Source of the DNA: Candidula unifasciata
Lineage: Eukaryota > Mollusca > Gastropoda > Stylommatophora > Geomitridae
NCBI GenBank assembly: GCA_905116865.2
Contig: CAJHNH020007979.1
Span: 152,001-216,000 of the forward strand
Length of the DNA stretch: 64,000 bases
Direction of reading: 5' to 3'
Shown here: piece after piece, positions 41,001 through 54,600 of the stretch
Position numbering within the stretch: position 1 is the stretch's first letter
Layout: the number at the start of each line of letters is the position of its first letter
Position numbers and translations under genes: made by a program
The notes under the pieces: model-generated
The model's input: the letters and a program-made list of their open reading frames with translations, nothing else
Databases searched by the model: none
What the model was told of the DNA's origin: nothing

Positions 41001-44000
41001 TCAACTGACAAAGAGAAATTGCATAAAGCTTTCTTCATTTTGTAGAATGCTGCGCTTGAGATATTCTACACCTAACTTCTTTAATACAAACTCCATGTGA
41101 TGTTATCAGGGTACCCAAGTACTTAAACATATCAACTTGCTTAAGGTTCGTCCAAATTACTTTGATGCTGCATTTTGGAGGGTCAGTTTTCTTTGTAATT
41201 ACCATTATATCTGTTTTTCTGCTGTTCAAACTAGACCTGTGTTTTCACTTTCCTTTACAATTATATCCATCATTTCTAGCAGTGTTTTATTTTCAGCGAT
41301 CAAAACTATTTCGTAAGCATACTGCAGGTTGTTAACAATATGCTCACCAACCGATATTCCTGGCATACCATGTGTGATAGAGTGATGTATACACTCCGTA
41401 TCTATATATATGTAGTTGTAATTGTAACTACAATCAACCATGCTCGACTTGTGGTACCATTCAGAAGAAATAATCGAACCTGCTCTTAACAAATTGATGC
41501 CACCCTAGCTAACAAACGCCATGCAAAACAAAGCGTTGGAAAATATCCTTGCAAGATAGCAAATATGTAAAGCAAATGAAATAGCCTAATTGTAATTGCC
41601 AATTGTCTACAGCGAGAATTCCCCCAGCAAGTATCTGAGTTAATTGTGCACTTGTTTGACTGATAAAGCTACCTAGGAGTAAACGGCTTTCAGTGGAATT
41701 AAATAATTACGAGACAACAGATTCAATTTGTTCCATCCCGTACAGACAAACTGTCTTTCTCCCAAGTTTGACACATTCTGTAATTTGATTGTTGCCTATT
41801 CTTTAGTTGATTGCAAACCAATAGTACAATTACGTCTCAGATTCTCAAGAGGGACATACATTATTCAATCTCAGTTAGCTCTGGAATTCATGTTGAAACC
41901 ATACAGAGGTGACTGGACTTCTCCCAAGGATGTCTGGGTTTACATGGATACAGTACATATCAACACAGAAGAATAGAGGTGTTTGCAGTCGGTTGGAAGA
42001 TAGTTGGCAAGACAACCCTTGCAGAGTTTTTGGGGCACTGTAAGCAATCAGTCGTGGCTCGACTTGACTGATGATAGACAAAATGAGAAAAAAAAGATGC
42101 AATTCAAGTTAGTTGAACAGCATATGGTTTATGGTAGCTAAGAGAAAAACAGAAAAAAATATGGAATGACAGTGAATTAAACAACGTGGATCAAACTTCA
42201 CTAATACTATTAAGCCATGACTGAAAAGAGTTGTATAAAGAAGTGACAATGACGCTTTTTCAAGATGTGTAATTCAATTTAGCGGAGTGAGCTTTTTTTT
42301 TACAATTATATTATTCCTTATCCGGTCGGCTCTGTGGCTAAGTCGATGCGAACGTTTCGTAATGCCGGGATGCCGGGTTCAATCCCAGCTGTGGGCCATG
42401 CACCTTGCGTTGGTTTCGACAGTGGTATCAAGAAAGCCAACCATCCAGAAAGCAATGGCAAACTACTGGAAGTAAATTTGCCTAGAAAAACCACACATCA
42501 GCCAGGGGCTGTTGGGGTTGGTTCTGCAACATCCTGTAAAGGATACATAACTAACCTAACCTAACCTTATCCAGCAAAAATAGTATACCATGTGTTAAAG
42601 TAACCAAATACAGGAGGCGCAGATAGGAGGGTGCTGAATTTTGTTTATTTTTGATTTGTGTGTTATATAAGTAGAATCTAAAGGTTCCAGAGAACAATTA
42701 ACAGTAGGTATTTACCATGCATTCAATTCTATATGATCAAGAATATGCTAGAAGACTGAATAAATAAATAAGAGCTATCTGAATTGAGATGCACATCATG
42801 GTTTGATATTGCTGTGTAATATGAGCACCAGATGTGTTTCAGTCAAGAGGACAGATCAGCTTTTTGGAGTACTCATGGCTATCAGCGTGACTGGTTGGAC
42901 CTGCTGTCATAAAGGCAGTCAATGCCACATGTGTATGTATCTAATTATTATTTCACTGTACAAACTGAATAAATCGGGTGATAGTACACATCCCTGTCTT
43001 ACGCCTTGTTTAATTTTTCAAAAAATTTAGTTTAAAATGGTTTGACGAATAAATTCATAATTGTGTGTATGTGTATGCATGCATGCTGTGCATGCGCGCG
43101 TGCAGGATTCAGCTACAACACCTGTCCATCTCTTCCTTGGTCCTCCTCTTGCATTTCACCCATATGTTATCCCGCAGAAGGTCTCCTATACAGTTTGGTC
43201 TAGCTGCAATCTTATTAGACTGCTAAACCAATTAATTCACTGGCTCCTTTTACTGATAATAAAAAAGAACACTGACAGTATGCACTAGTTCATATAGCAC
43301 TAATAATTTACAAACAGTTCATACAATTCTGAAAGATGATGTAAATGCTCCAAGGTAGGCAACAATCCCAGACGATATTAAAATATCACCAGTGAGGTTG
43401 TTATATTTTCCATCTAGGCTTTTGGCTGCCAGCTGCCATCTGCATAAAAACAAAAGTGTAAACTCACAAGCATAACATCCTCAACTCCCCCCCCCCCCCA
43501 CACACACACACACACAAATACACATAAAGACAGAGAGAAGAGGGAGGGAAGAGAGAAGCATGCAAACTACATAGACTTAAATAAATGTAAGGGTACAATA
43601 TCTGATATACAGAACATATTAATTTTGACAGGGATAATATAATGATCTCACAATTGCTATTACAAATATTATACACATTAGTTACACCAGTTAATCACAA
43701 ACATATGACACATAAAACAATCAAATGAAATGCTACTGGTCAATGAAGGTCAGCGATAATGTTACACATCTTCAACCATTTCTTTAATTGTTTAAATATA
43801 ACTATTAGATTTTATTAATGTAAGGGATGTGTTTTTTCAAAGACTTAAGGATATTATGAAAAGAGAAGAACACAGAGCTACTGACACTCGGATGTGTCAG
43901 CAAATCATTAACCAGAACTCTAAAAAAAAAAATCAGTTATAATGGAGGAGGCATAACAAAAGATATATAGTGAAAAAAAGACCATAATTCATTAGAAATG

Positions 44001-47000
44001 AGAGACAGAAGAAGACAGAGAAAGATGTATGTGGAAAGCTGTACAATCAATATAATATCAGATTAATTTCTTTCAAAAAAACCAAACAGAATTTTCAAGA
44101 GTTATAATTGTCACAAGTCAGAAAGAACTACAGGAAATGATAGACATTGTGGTGGTAGAATGTGGAAGAATGGGCCTAAGTTGGAATAAAGGAAAGACAG
44201 AAGTAATGGTGATATTAGAGAAAAGAATTATTCCAAAATGTGTAATAAAAGTCAATAGACGACGAATAGTGTTATTTTAGGAATATTATAGAAATTTAAG
44301 AGCCTGGGCACATGGATAACATTCAGATGGAAGATGCATTACTGAGATAAGAAACAGAATATGCAATATATCTCTGTCATTGAAGGTGAGAAAAAGAATT
44401 CTTGCTTGATACATACATCCAGTTTAAACATATGGCTGTGAGTATTAACAAACAGAAGAGATGTAAACCAGATCGACCATTTCATAGTAAACAGAAAATG
44501 GCGTGGGTCCCTACTCGATGTGCGTGTCAAAAGGGGAGCAGATGTGGGAAGCGATCATCACCTTGTAGTCGCTCTACTTCGACTTAAACTCAAAAAAGTT
44601 TACACGCAAGTTAAGACACAGACAGCACGTTACAATGTTTAAGAGAAAAAGAAATTGCCACTAAATTTATAGTAGAACTTAAGAATAGTTTTCAAACCCT
44701 ATCAAGTGACCCAGAAACTCCAACTACAATCAGCATTCAAGACAGATGGAACCAGATCAAAGAAACATACAAATCAACTAGAAATAACATATTAGGAACC
44801 AGGAAACAACACCACAAAGAATGGATAAGAAGTCAAACCATGGACTATAATGCCAAGCGAAAAAGAATAAAGAGCCTTATAAATCACACTAAATCAGAAC
44901 GTCAGAAAGACAAACTAATGTTAGAATATAGCGAACTAAATAAAATGACAAAGAAAAGTGCCAGAGCTGACAAGAGAAGATTTATGGAAAATCTTGCAGA
45001 AACAGCAGAAAATACTGCTAAAGCACATGATCTACAAACCCTACACAAAATTACCCAGCAAATGTGCGGAAACAGAAACAATTATCACAGCATACCCATC
45101 AGAAATAACCAAGGCAGACTGCTCACCACAGAACAAAAACAAGACATGCAGTGGACTAAACACTTCTCTGACCAACCAACCAACCTCTCAGGACATTGAC
45201 ATTATTACTGAACCACCAAGCAAACAAGAAATCCTTAAAGCTATCCACACTTTAAAGAACAACAAAGCACCAGGCAAAGACGAACTGCCAGCAGAACTTC
45301 TTAAAGTAGATCCCAACACAACTTTTAGCATTCTAGAACCATTGTTCAAGGATATTTGGGAAAAAGAAGTGTTGCCTGATGACTGGACTGAAGGAACAAT
45401 AGTCAAAATCCCCAAAAAAGGAGATTTAACAGACTGCAATAATTAGAGGGGAATTACTCTACTCTCAGTACCAAGCAAAATATTTTGTAAAATCATCATA
45501 ATGTGGCTTGAAAAAGGAGTAGATAAATGCCTACGAGTGGAACAAGCAGGATTCAGAAAGGGCAGAGGAACAGCTGAGCATATCTTCGCCATAGGTAACA
45601 TTTTAGAACAATGCAATGAATGGCAGAGAAGTATATATATTAATTTTGTGGACTTTGAGAAAGCTTTTGACAACGTCCATAGAGACGGTCTGTGGAAAAT
45701 TTTACGACATTATGGAATTCCAGAAAAAATAGTCAACATAATTGCTATCTTCTATAAAGACTTTTCCTGCAGTATAAAAAATTACAATACATCTTTCCCA
45801 GTAAAGACAGGTGTAAGACATGGATGTGTTATGTCATCTCTCCTCTTCAACCTTGTGATTGATTGGACACTAAATAACACAGAATACAGGACATTAAGAG
45901 GCATACGATGGACTCCATTCACCATGCTTGAGGACCTTGATTTTGCAAATGATATAGCACTCCTATCACATAAACATGAACATATACAAGAGAAAAGTAA
46001 CAGACTACACTGCACAGCAGAAATGGTGGGACTGAGAATAAATACAAAGAAAACTAAGATCATGACAAACAGTCCAAACCAACAACCAGTGACCATAAGA
46101 AACCAATCACTTGAATATGTAGAACATTTCAAATATCTTGGCAGTGTGGTGCCCCTACTGGGAGGGACAGAGGAAGACATACAGTCACGCCTGAACAAAG
46201 CTAGAGCTGCTTTTAGAAGGATGAGGCAAATCTGGAAATCCAACAATTACTGCAGAGGAACAAAACTCTGACTCTACAAGAGCATCATTTTGCCAGTTCT
46301 TCTTTATGGAGCGGAATGCTGGAGGATGACCAAAAAGGATGTACACAAGCTGTCCACCTTCCACCACACATGTCTACGTAGAATTATCAAAATTTTCTGG
46401 TCAGATACAATCTCAAATACTAAACTACTTTAAGCCACAAACCAAGAAACTTTAGACAGTATGATTACCAAGAGAAGATGGAAATGGCTTGGCCACGTTA
46501 TGAGAATGACTTCTGATATACCTGCCAAAACAGTTCTCACATGGACACCAGAGGGAAAGAGAAAACAGGGGCGCCCAAAAACAACATGGAGACGAACGAT
46601 GGAAAGTGACCTGAGTGCGGCATCTTTGACATGGAAAACTGCACTGAAGATTGCACAGGACAGGAAAGCATGGAAAGTCCTCTCTGAAGCCTCATGTGCC
46701 ACTAGGCATAAAACAAACATAAAACAGGCCAAACAATTTCTTGAGGCCTCAGATATGTGGTTTTACAGAAGAATGCTTAAAATACTCTAAAAGAGCAACC
46801 AAGAGGTTTTGAAAGAGGAGGGAGCTCAAAGACAACTAATCACAGACATCAGGAGACAGTCTTAATTTTTCGGCTATGTTATGAGAAGAGGGAAAATGGA
46901 ACATGTTGTGACCACTGGAAAGATCTGTGGAAGGAAGGATAGAGGAAGACAATGAGAGAAGATTCTTGACAGTCTTACTGATTATACACACCTGTCATTC

Positions 47001-50000
47001 TCTTCCTCTCCTTGCCAGATTCACACTAAATTCCTCGTTCACACATTCTTGCACATGTTATTTCATCTAATCTCATGTCTCTGTCAGCAGTCATTCATAT
47101 ATGGTCTTCATAATCTCCCTTGTCCAGTACGAGTGTTTCCGTAACTTTTGCAGCCAGAAAATCTGTTCTTTCATTCCCTCCCATTCCTGCATATCCTGGC
47201 ATACAGATTCATGGTATCCACTCACACCATATTAGTCCATATTAGTCTATACTGAACTCTCTGCAGTGCCGAGACACAATAATTCCTCTGGTAACTTGAT
47301 TTCTATTATCCCGTTCAGAGCGACTGCCTCCACTTTCAGTGGAAGTTGTAGAAACCCCCCAAAAAATGCTCCATTTTGTTCTGCCACAGTTTTTTCCTTA
47401 GTTCTAGCTGAAAATGCCCAGCCAGATCTTACACCCTGATGAAAAGAACCACTGGTGTACACTACCACATCATCCAGCCCAGCATTTCCTTTTATCAGTT
47501 GTTGTACCTCTAATTCTGCCATAACGTTACAATACTCTTTACATTCTCTTCCTATCGTGATAAAGACTCATTGTGCTTTTTACACTGTATCAGCACCTGA
47601 TCCTTTCAGTGACTGATTATGGCCTGAGACTGCTTACCGTCTCAAAGAGTCTGATGGACAAACTAGAGTGTATACAGAACGCAACTAAGCGATCATTTTG
47701 GGTTGCACCAGAGACACCCCAGTGGTGTGTATGTGATACATCCCTGGTGTGCCGGTAGGCACAAAGTGCTGCAGGCAAAGTCATATCGCAAGGTAGCTGC
47801 GGACACAGATCAATCACCCTTTGCATGTAGCTCTAGATGCAGTTAAGGTTCAGTGGCTGATAAGAGGGAAGTCATGGGTACACAGATAGGTCCGCAACCT
47901 GAAGAACATTAGGCGAGGAGACGAGTGGGTCATAGTTCCAGGGGAACAGTCAGATTTGTGTAGAGTCATAATCTCATTGAGCCGGGAGTGCAGGGAGTGG
48001 CCAGCAGGTACCATGGAGGTGAAAATTTAGCAATTAATTCAAGATAATGCTCGTTCAGAAGATGTTATTATTTATAGATTGTGCAGTGTAAAGAGGCAAG
48101 TGCTTTGGGGTTCTCAGCAAAAGCCAGTGGTCAACGTTTGGTGCAGAAGAGTCTAAGAATGGAGGTGGAGGCGGTCACTGCAGCTTTTTGCTGGCTGGAG
48201 AACACAACACACACACAAATCATGATTGTAACTGACTCAGAAAGCATGCCGAGGAAGGTAAGGATAGGCATGCTTTGTGCTGAGTGGCATGCTTTGCTTC
48301 AGAGATACAGGGAAGGAGCATGATCTAGATTTTTTCTCTAGGTATGCCGAAGTGCTGTTAAACAAACAGACAGACAGATTGGCTGGCACTGCACAAATTA
48401 GTGGTATGCTGATACATGATAAGGCAGTCGTGGTTAGGGCTTTGTGGGAGAATGTGAACAAGTCGGAGGAGCAAATGGATCACCACTGTTTGTTGAGAGT
48501 TATGCAGCATCTTGTGACGAGGGGATCTGGTCGATACTTGACGCTCAGAGGAAAGGCAACTGAAGATGGGAATGGAGCGCTTATGGGAATGCCCCAAGTG
48601 CTGTGATGGTGGTTCTTGAATCAGCTCAACTCAACTAATAATGACCTGATAGGAACTCCTGTTGTGGGTGTTAGTGGTGGCCTATTCCTGAACCCTGTGC
48701 ATTTGCTCGACAGAGGCTATGCTTTGAACCTATTGAAAGTCTCATGCTTGTGATTTTTCTTAGAGATTAATTCCCATATGGATGTCAGCTGCAAAAACTG
48801 TGTGGTGCTGAGGGAGTTAACGAAACACTAATCAAAATTAAGTTACTAATGATTTTTTTAAAACTTTTGTGAGCTTTTTAAGGTTTTACCAAAACTACCT
48901 TTGCTTTTCCCCTCCAAGACCACCAATTAGCTGTGATGCTCTTTCTAACTTTTTCTGGCATAAATCAACTTGATTCTCTAAATCAGCTTTCTTTTGTTTA
49001 TTAGAATCCAAAGTATCTTGCAGTTTCTGAAAATGACATTAATGTAGTGGTGTTAGGTATTTATAAGTTCATTAAATATTTATAATTTGCTTGACTAAAA
49101 AAAAAAGGTACATATATACTGTTTTGACAGCTAGACTGAAAAAAACGATGTCAGGATAATTACTGAAATATTAACAAAATAAGTGTTCATATTCACATAT
49201 GTATACTATTTGATACAAATTTTTATAATGGAAATAATTCTCTGTGATACTACTACGCCCGCTGTTTATGGAGAGTTTCTACAGCAGTTCTTACAACAGT
49301 CCTTTTTGTCCTTTTTCTATTGTCCTAATGAAATCCTTTCCATTCTTATCACTGACAGCTATGCAGCTGGCAACATATTTTTTTTTTTTTTTGCGTTCAC
49401 TGACTGTGAATTCCGGCGGAAGGTCCCGGTTAATCGTCCGCTTGTACTTTTGGCTTTCACCCGGACCTGATTTTTGCGTTTTAATGTTCCCTGCCTCATG
49501 GGCAGCTGTACTCCGACTTCGAAGGAAGACGTCAGGCCTATTTCTAGGTTGACTGTGGCCATTGTTTTGTGTGGGTCAAGACGTTGCCTGATTTGTGTGG
49601 AGTCCACTTTGTCTCCTTCTCCATAGGTATTGCCCCCGGAGTACCCCTTTAGGGCAGACCCCTGTGGAAAAGTTAGCCCTCAAGGGAAGGCAGGGGCAGA
49701 TCATGGGCATTCCCCGCCATCCAAGAAGGCTTCCATGTATGCAGAGCCGGCACATGGCGCTCTGGTTCTAGGCTCACCCAAGGAATCGTCACGTCCTGCA
49801 CATGCCTGCTTAACCTCACAACCATATCAGGCTTCCCGCTCGACAAGAGCTGCACCCTCTGGAAGACAGCGGGGAGCAGCCTGTGGATTTTGGACTTTTG
49901 TGACCACACGAATAGGTACATTCTTTTTTCTTCGCACGTTAGATTTCTTTGACGAGCCGTTAGCCCGACAGAATTTTACATCCTGCGTCAGGCATAGCGT

Positions 50001-51592
50001 TATCAGTTTGGTCCCAACACTCGGGCGAGTGGGGTCTTTGGGTGTGGACATTTGGTCTTTTTCCGTTTAGTACAAATTGTGGTGGTCAGATTTTAAGCTT
50101 ACTCGTGTGCCGTAGGATCTTGTTTTGTCAGACATTTAGGCTTAGCCAGCCAATGGGCTGTTGCTGTTGTGGTGTACCTCAGCGCAGTGACGACGACACT
50201 AAGGGTTACACGAGGATGTACATGGCTGGCCAGCCTGTGTATGGTTGCTGTTTTGGTGTACCTCAGCGCGGTGACAACGACACTAAGGGTTAACCGAGGA
50301 TGTACATGGAAGGCCATCCTCTCGATGGTTGCTGTTGTGGTGTACCTCAGCGCGGTGACGACGACACTGAGGGTTAACAGATGATGTACAGTGAACAATG
50401 TTCTCTTCACTCTGCATTCTTTTAACCAAGGGTTGTGATTTTTAGCTGTACGTTTGGCAAGCATACTCATGTTCCTAATGAGTTTTGATAACCTTTTTCA
50501 CCCAAGCGTTTGGGGGCAGGCTGATGAGAGCCACAAGGACACATCACCTCTGGGGGCCGCCAAACTCCGAGATCCCCTGACAGCTCTGTTAATGCTCATT
50601 TGAGACATTATCCGTGGCGCACGACGAGGACGTGCTGCAGGGGTCTTGCGTGAGGTTCTGTAAAACCAGAAGAGTGAAGGACTGGCGCCCGAGTGATGTA
50701 CGGAATATCTCCTTATACACATCATGTTGGACATAACTTTCCCTCACGCCTGTGACATAAATCACCACGCCACCGCTGGCAACATAGAAATGGAGATGAG
50801 TGTGGGTAAAGTAATTCTAAAGATACTGAATCCTTGTGGCATATCATGAGTTTAGCAATAGCCTTCAGGTTACTGCACATCTGTCCATGTGTAAATGTTT
50901 CATGCTCTACATTTCTTTCATGTGAGCTGCATACATATGTAGAACATATGGTAAACAAAGACCATTATGAAATATTACAGTATTTAAATATAGCTTTAAA
51001 AACTGTCTATAATATGCATTCATGTACTGTTGTAGAATTCAGAAGAAAAACTGCAAACATTCCCTGTTCAAAGCATTTATTCTTTTTGTTCTAAACTTGT
51101 TGAAGAATTTTGTAAACAGAATTATTTAATCTCTTGTTATTATTAAGCTGTATGTGTTTTTACTTTTTTATTTAGTACATTCATTATTTTATGTCCCCTT
51201 GTGGGTTCCAGAGCCTTTTTTTAAGAGAAAAAAAAATAGAATAGACCCTTTTCTCTCCACATTCCCCCCCCCCCCCTTTCCAGACACACATGACGTAAAA
51301 TGTGACTAAGTAGGGGTGTTTCCTTTAAAGTCAAAGTGCATCTGCCTGAGAGATGAGGAGACAATAGGCTGCATGCAAATAAACTAAAGATAAGCTACAA
51401 AGCAAAGATTATTTTATTCATTTTAAATAAAAAGCCTCTTACATATACATAAAACATTTTTTGTTTTACATGACACTGAAAATTTAAAAATCAAATTATT
51501 TCATTTCATTATAGATTGAAATACACTGAAGGTATTTAGAAGAAAAACGGAATGGATTGTAGTCAGCTAATTCTTTTTTATTATATAAATAA

Positions 51593-51657
<65 letters not shown>

Positions 51658-54600
51658 TTATATAATATATATAAATATCATATATATTTATATAATATAT
51701 ATAAATATCATATATATGGATATTTATTTGTGTGGCCTTTTATCAACGGATAGGAAATAGTGTTATAGCTTTTGGTAATTAATGTGTTGAGAAAGAAGAA
51801 TCCAATATTAATTTTTGAAATGTCCCAAATTAAACTGTGATGATGTTGCTCAAGCAGGGATCTCGCATCTGGATCATAGTACGACAAATGTTCACAGTTG
51901 CTAGACATTGCAATTCAGAATCAATTCTATTCAGGCATTCCTTGTGCTCCAAGTCCTCATTCCCTCAGTTCACAATCAACGTTCACCTCAGTAATTTCAT
52001 CTGACTCTATCTCGTCTGTCACCTTCAAACCTTTGTTCCAATCTCAAGCATTTTCCTAGCAACAGTTCACACAAATACTGGACATTCTAAACACACATTT
52101 TCCATGTGTCCTCATTTTCCTGATTTTCTGACCTTAAACTCAACACACTGTGAACCCCCCTGGGATTTCCCATCATAAAAGAAACTCAACATAGTCCTAT
52201 AGCAGATTCTGCTGTTACACAGCATTGGCATCCAGTTATGTTTATGATGCACTGAAACAATTGGGGCTAAAAGCTCGATCCTAAAACTGATTTGGTAAAA
52301 CTATAGAAACAACCTCATGTCAGCTATGTAATTACTGGAACGAAAAGTGCAAGAACTAATCCCTGTTTCTATATGTGGAATACTAACCTGGCTAGTCTCT
52401 CACAACTCAACTTCAGGCACCCCAAAATGTCTCCTGAAGGCCAGTTAGTAATCTTGTCAATGTCTAATGCTATTTACATAACCATGGTGGCAGTTTGATA
52501 GGTTAAACTTTACAGCATATGGTAACCAAAGTAAAATGTTGGCTGAAATTCAAATCACTTTCAGTAGAATGGAATCAGAGACAAGTTCACATGAATGATG
52601 CCAATAGCACCATTGCTGTTGCTATGGGCATTAACTGAGGCCCAGCTTCTGTAGCCATAAATAGGGCACAAAGGAAAGAAATATGGTAGCAAAAGTTGTT
52701 TTCTGTAGTATAGTTTGTTAGTGGTGAGAGTGGTGACGGAGGCTTGAAGTCAAGGGTGAGAAACAGGCGCACACTATATGCAAAGGTGCTGTCAAAGTAT
52801 TGAGTAAATGATGCCTGCCCTCTGAAAGGGCTTGGCAGCTTTTGTGTAGTCATACATTTTAACATATTTTTCAGGAACAAAAGTCATCATTAATGAACCC
52901 ATGTCTTATCTTTATCAAAGACAATTTGAACACACATGAAACAGCCAGAAATCATGATCTCGATGGCTTATCCTTACTCATTTCTCAGGAAAGAGTAAAA
53001 AAGATAATTAGACTGAAAAATTCAAGGAAGTTGGATTACTTCAGAAGCCTCCTGTTGTGCTTGCTCTGTGAATATTCCAGCCAATATGGTGGATAGGTAG
53101 GTTTACTGTGTTTAGTCATGTGAAGCTTTTGCTTCTGACAATAGCTAGTCATTGCTTTTTTCCTCCATATAGAGACAAGAACTGTCCAATATGTTGGATG
53201 GCCAGAGTAACTAACAACCATTGTTTAAAAAAAAGCTAATAAAAGAAGCTAATGAAAGTAGATCTCTAAATACAACAATAAGAAAGAGACACACACTGTT
53301 CTTTGGCCACATAATGAGAAGAGAGACATTGGGGAACATCTTGACAACTGGAAAGATCAGTGGAATAAGGGTAGAGGCAGACCAAGAGAGAGGATACTGG
53401 ATGGTATGAAACAATGGCATGGAGCGATTTCATTAAAAAAGCTGTTCTAGGCAACCAGGGCCATCATAAATAAATTACATAATTATTTTTATACAAATAA
53501 AATGTTTTAAGGAAAAAGTAAAAGGCATGTTTCCATGCCTCTGAGCACAGTAGGCATATGGTTCTAATCCCAAATGTAACTAGATTGCAGGAAAGGGAAC
53601 AAATATGGTTCCAAGGAGTCAACATGTCTAAAAACAAAATTGAAATAAAGCTTTTTTAACTTGCAAATATCACATGCATTCATTCAATTATTTGATGTTA
53701 TTATTTGATGTTATTGAGTCTGGTGTTATTGAGACTTTGCTAAAAAAAAACAAAATCTTGTAAAAATTCTTTTAATAATTGTTGCTAGTGAAGATACATT
53801 TCATTTGAGGTTAATGAAAATGTTGATCTAGCGATGGAGAATATATTACCTGCAATTTAGCTTGTACTTGTCTCAATGATGCTCGCTTTTTTTCTAAGGA
53901 ATCCATAGCAGCTTTTAGTTCACCTTCTGCTTCTTTCAAAGCAGCCTGTTTTGGAGCAACAACTTTAGCCACTCTAGTAAAAAAAATAAAGAAAGAAAGC
54001 AGACTAAGTAATATAAACAATATAATAAGTTAGCTTGGCATTTTTCATCAGTTTTCTGTGCTTTTAGTCTAGTCATGAGTTCCTGACTCAACATTTGTAA
54101 TGAAAATAATGAGTGCACAGATTAAAACATTTAAAGCAATCATTAAAAAAGAAATTAAGATGCAATATAAACATCTGGATAAATGGAGAAAAAGCAAATA
54201 CAATCTGAAGCAAAAGAATGTGGTCAGGCAGAGCGTTCTGTATTGTTTCCATTCTGCCACAGTTTGATGGCTCACTGCTTATCTGTCCAAGCTTTCTCCA
54301 CCTCATTATTCCACCAGGCGGATAGTACCCAACTTTTCCTCCTACAGTTCTGTGTTTCACCTAATGCTACCTAAAATGTCTTTCAGTAGTGTCGTACCTG
54401 AAATACTGGACATTTAGGTGAATGCTTCCTCTACCCACCTATCATCATCATCATCATGTGCCTTGCCGACTGGCGTGGGAGATCATGCTCTCCATAATTT
54501 GCGATCTCCTGCAGCATGTATCAGTTCGTGTGCCGACACACCTCCATGCCATGCAACAACCCACCTATACAAATATTAAAAACATAAAAAACTTACTCAT

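Noticed and set aside
46461..46790. 109-codon frame as an independent gene
   Set aside because: Chimera of the 3' end of an inserted RTE element with the interrupted family N element.
47247..47522. Inverted I-type fragment as a twin-priming 5' inversion of the following copy
   Set aside because: The two fragments overlap in coding region (both contain the RNase H start), which a single inversion cannot produce.
50099..50470. 123-codon minus-strand frame in the GC-richer insertion as a gene
   Set aside because: Most of it is the 84-bp repeat, open on both strands; no homology. Kept only as part of the unknown insertion.
50674..50700. TGGCGCCCGAG as an LTR retrotransposon primer-binding site
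   Set aside because: No LTR termini, no gag-pol, and the segment lies inside a poly(A)-tailed insertion on the other strand.
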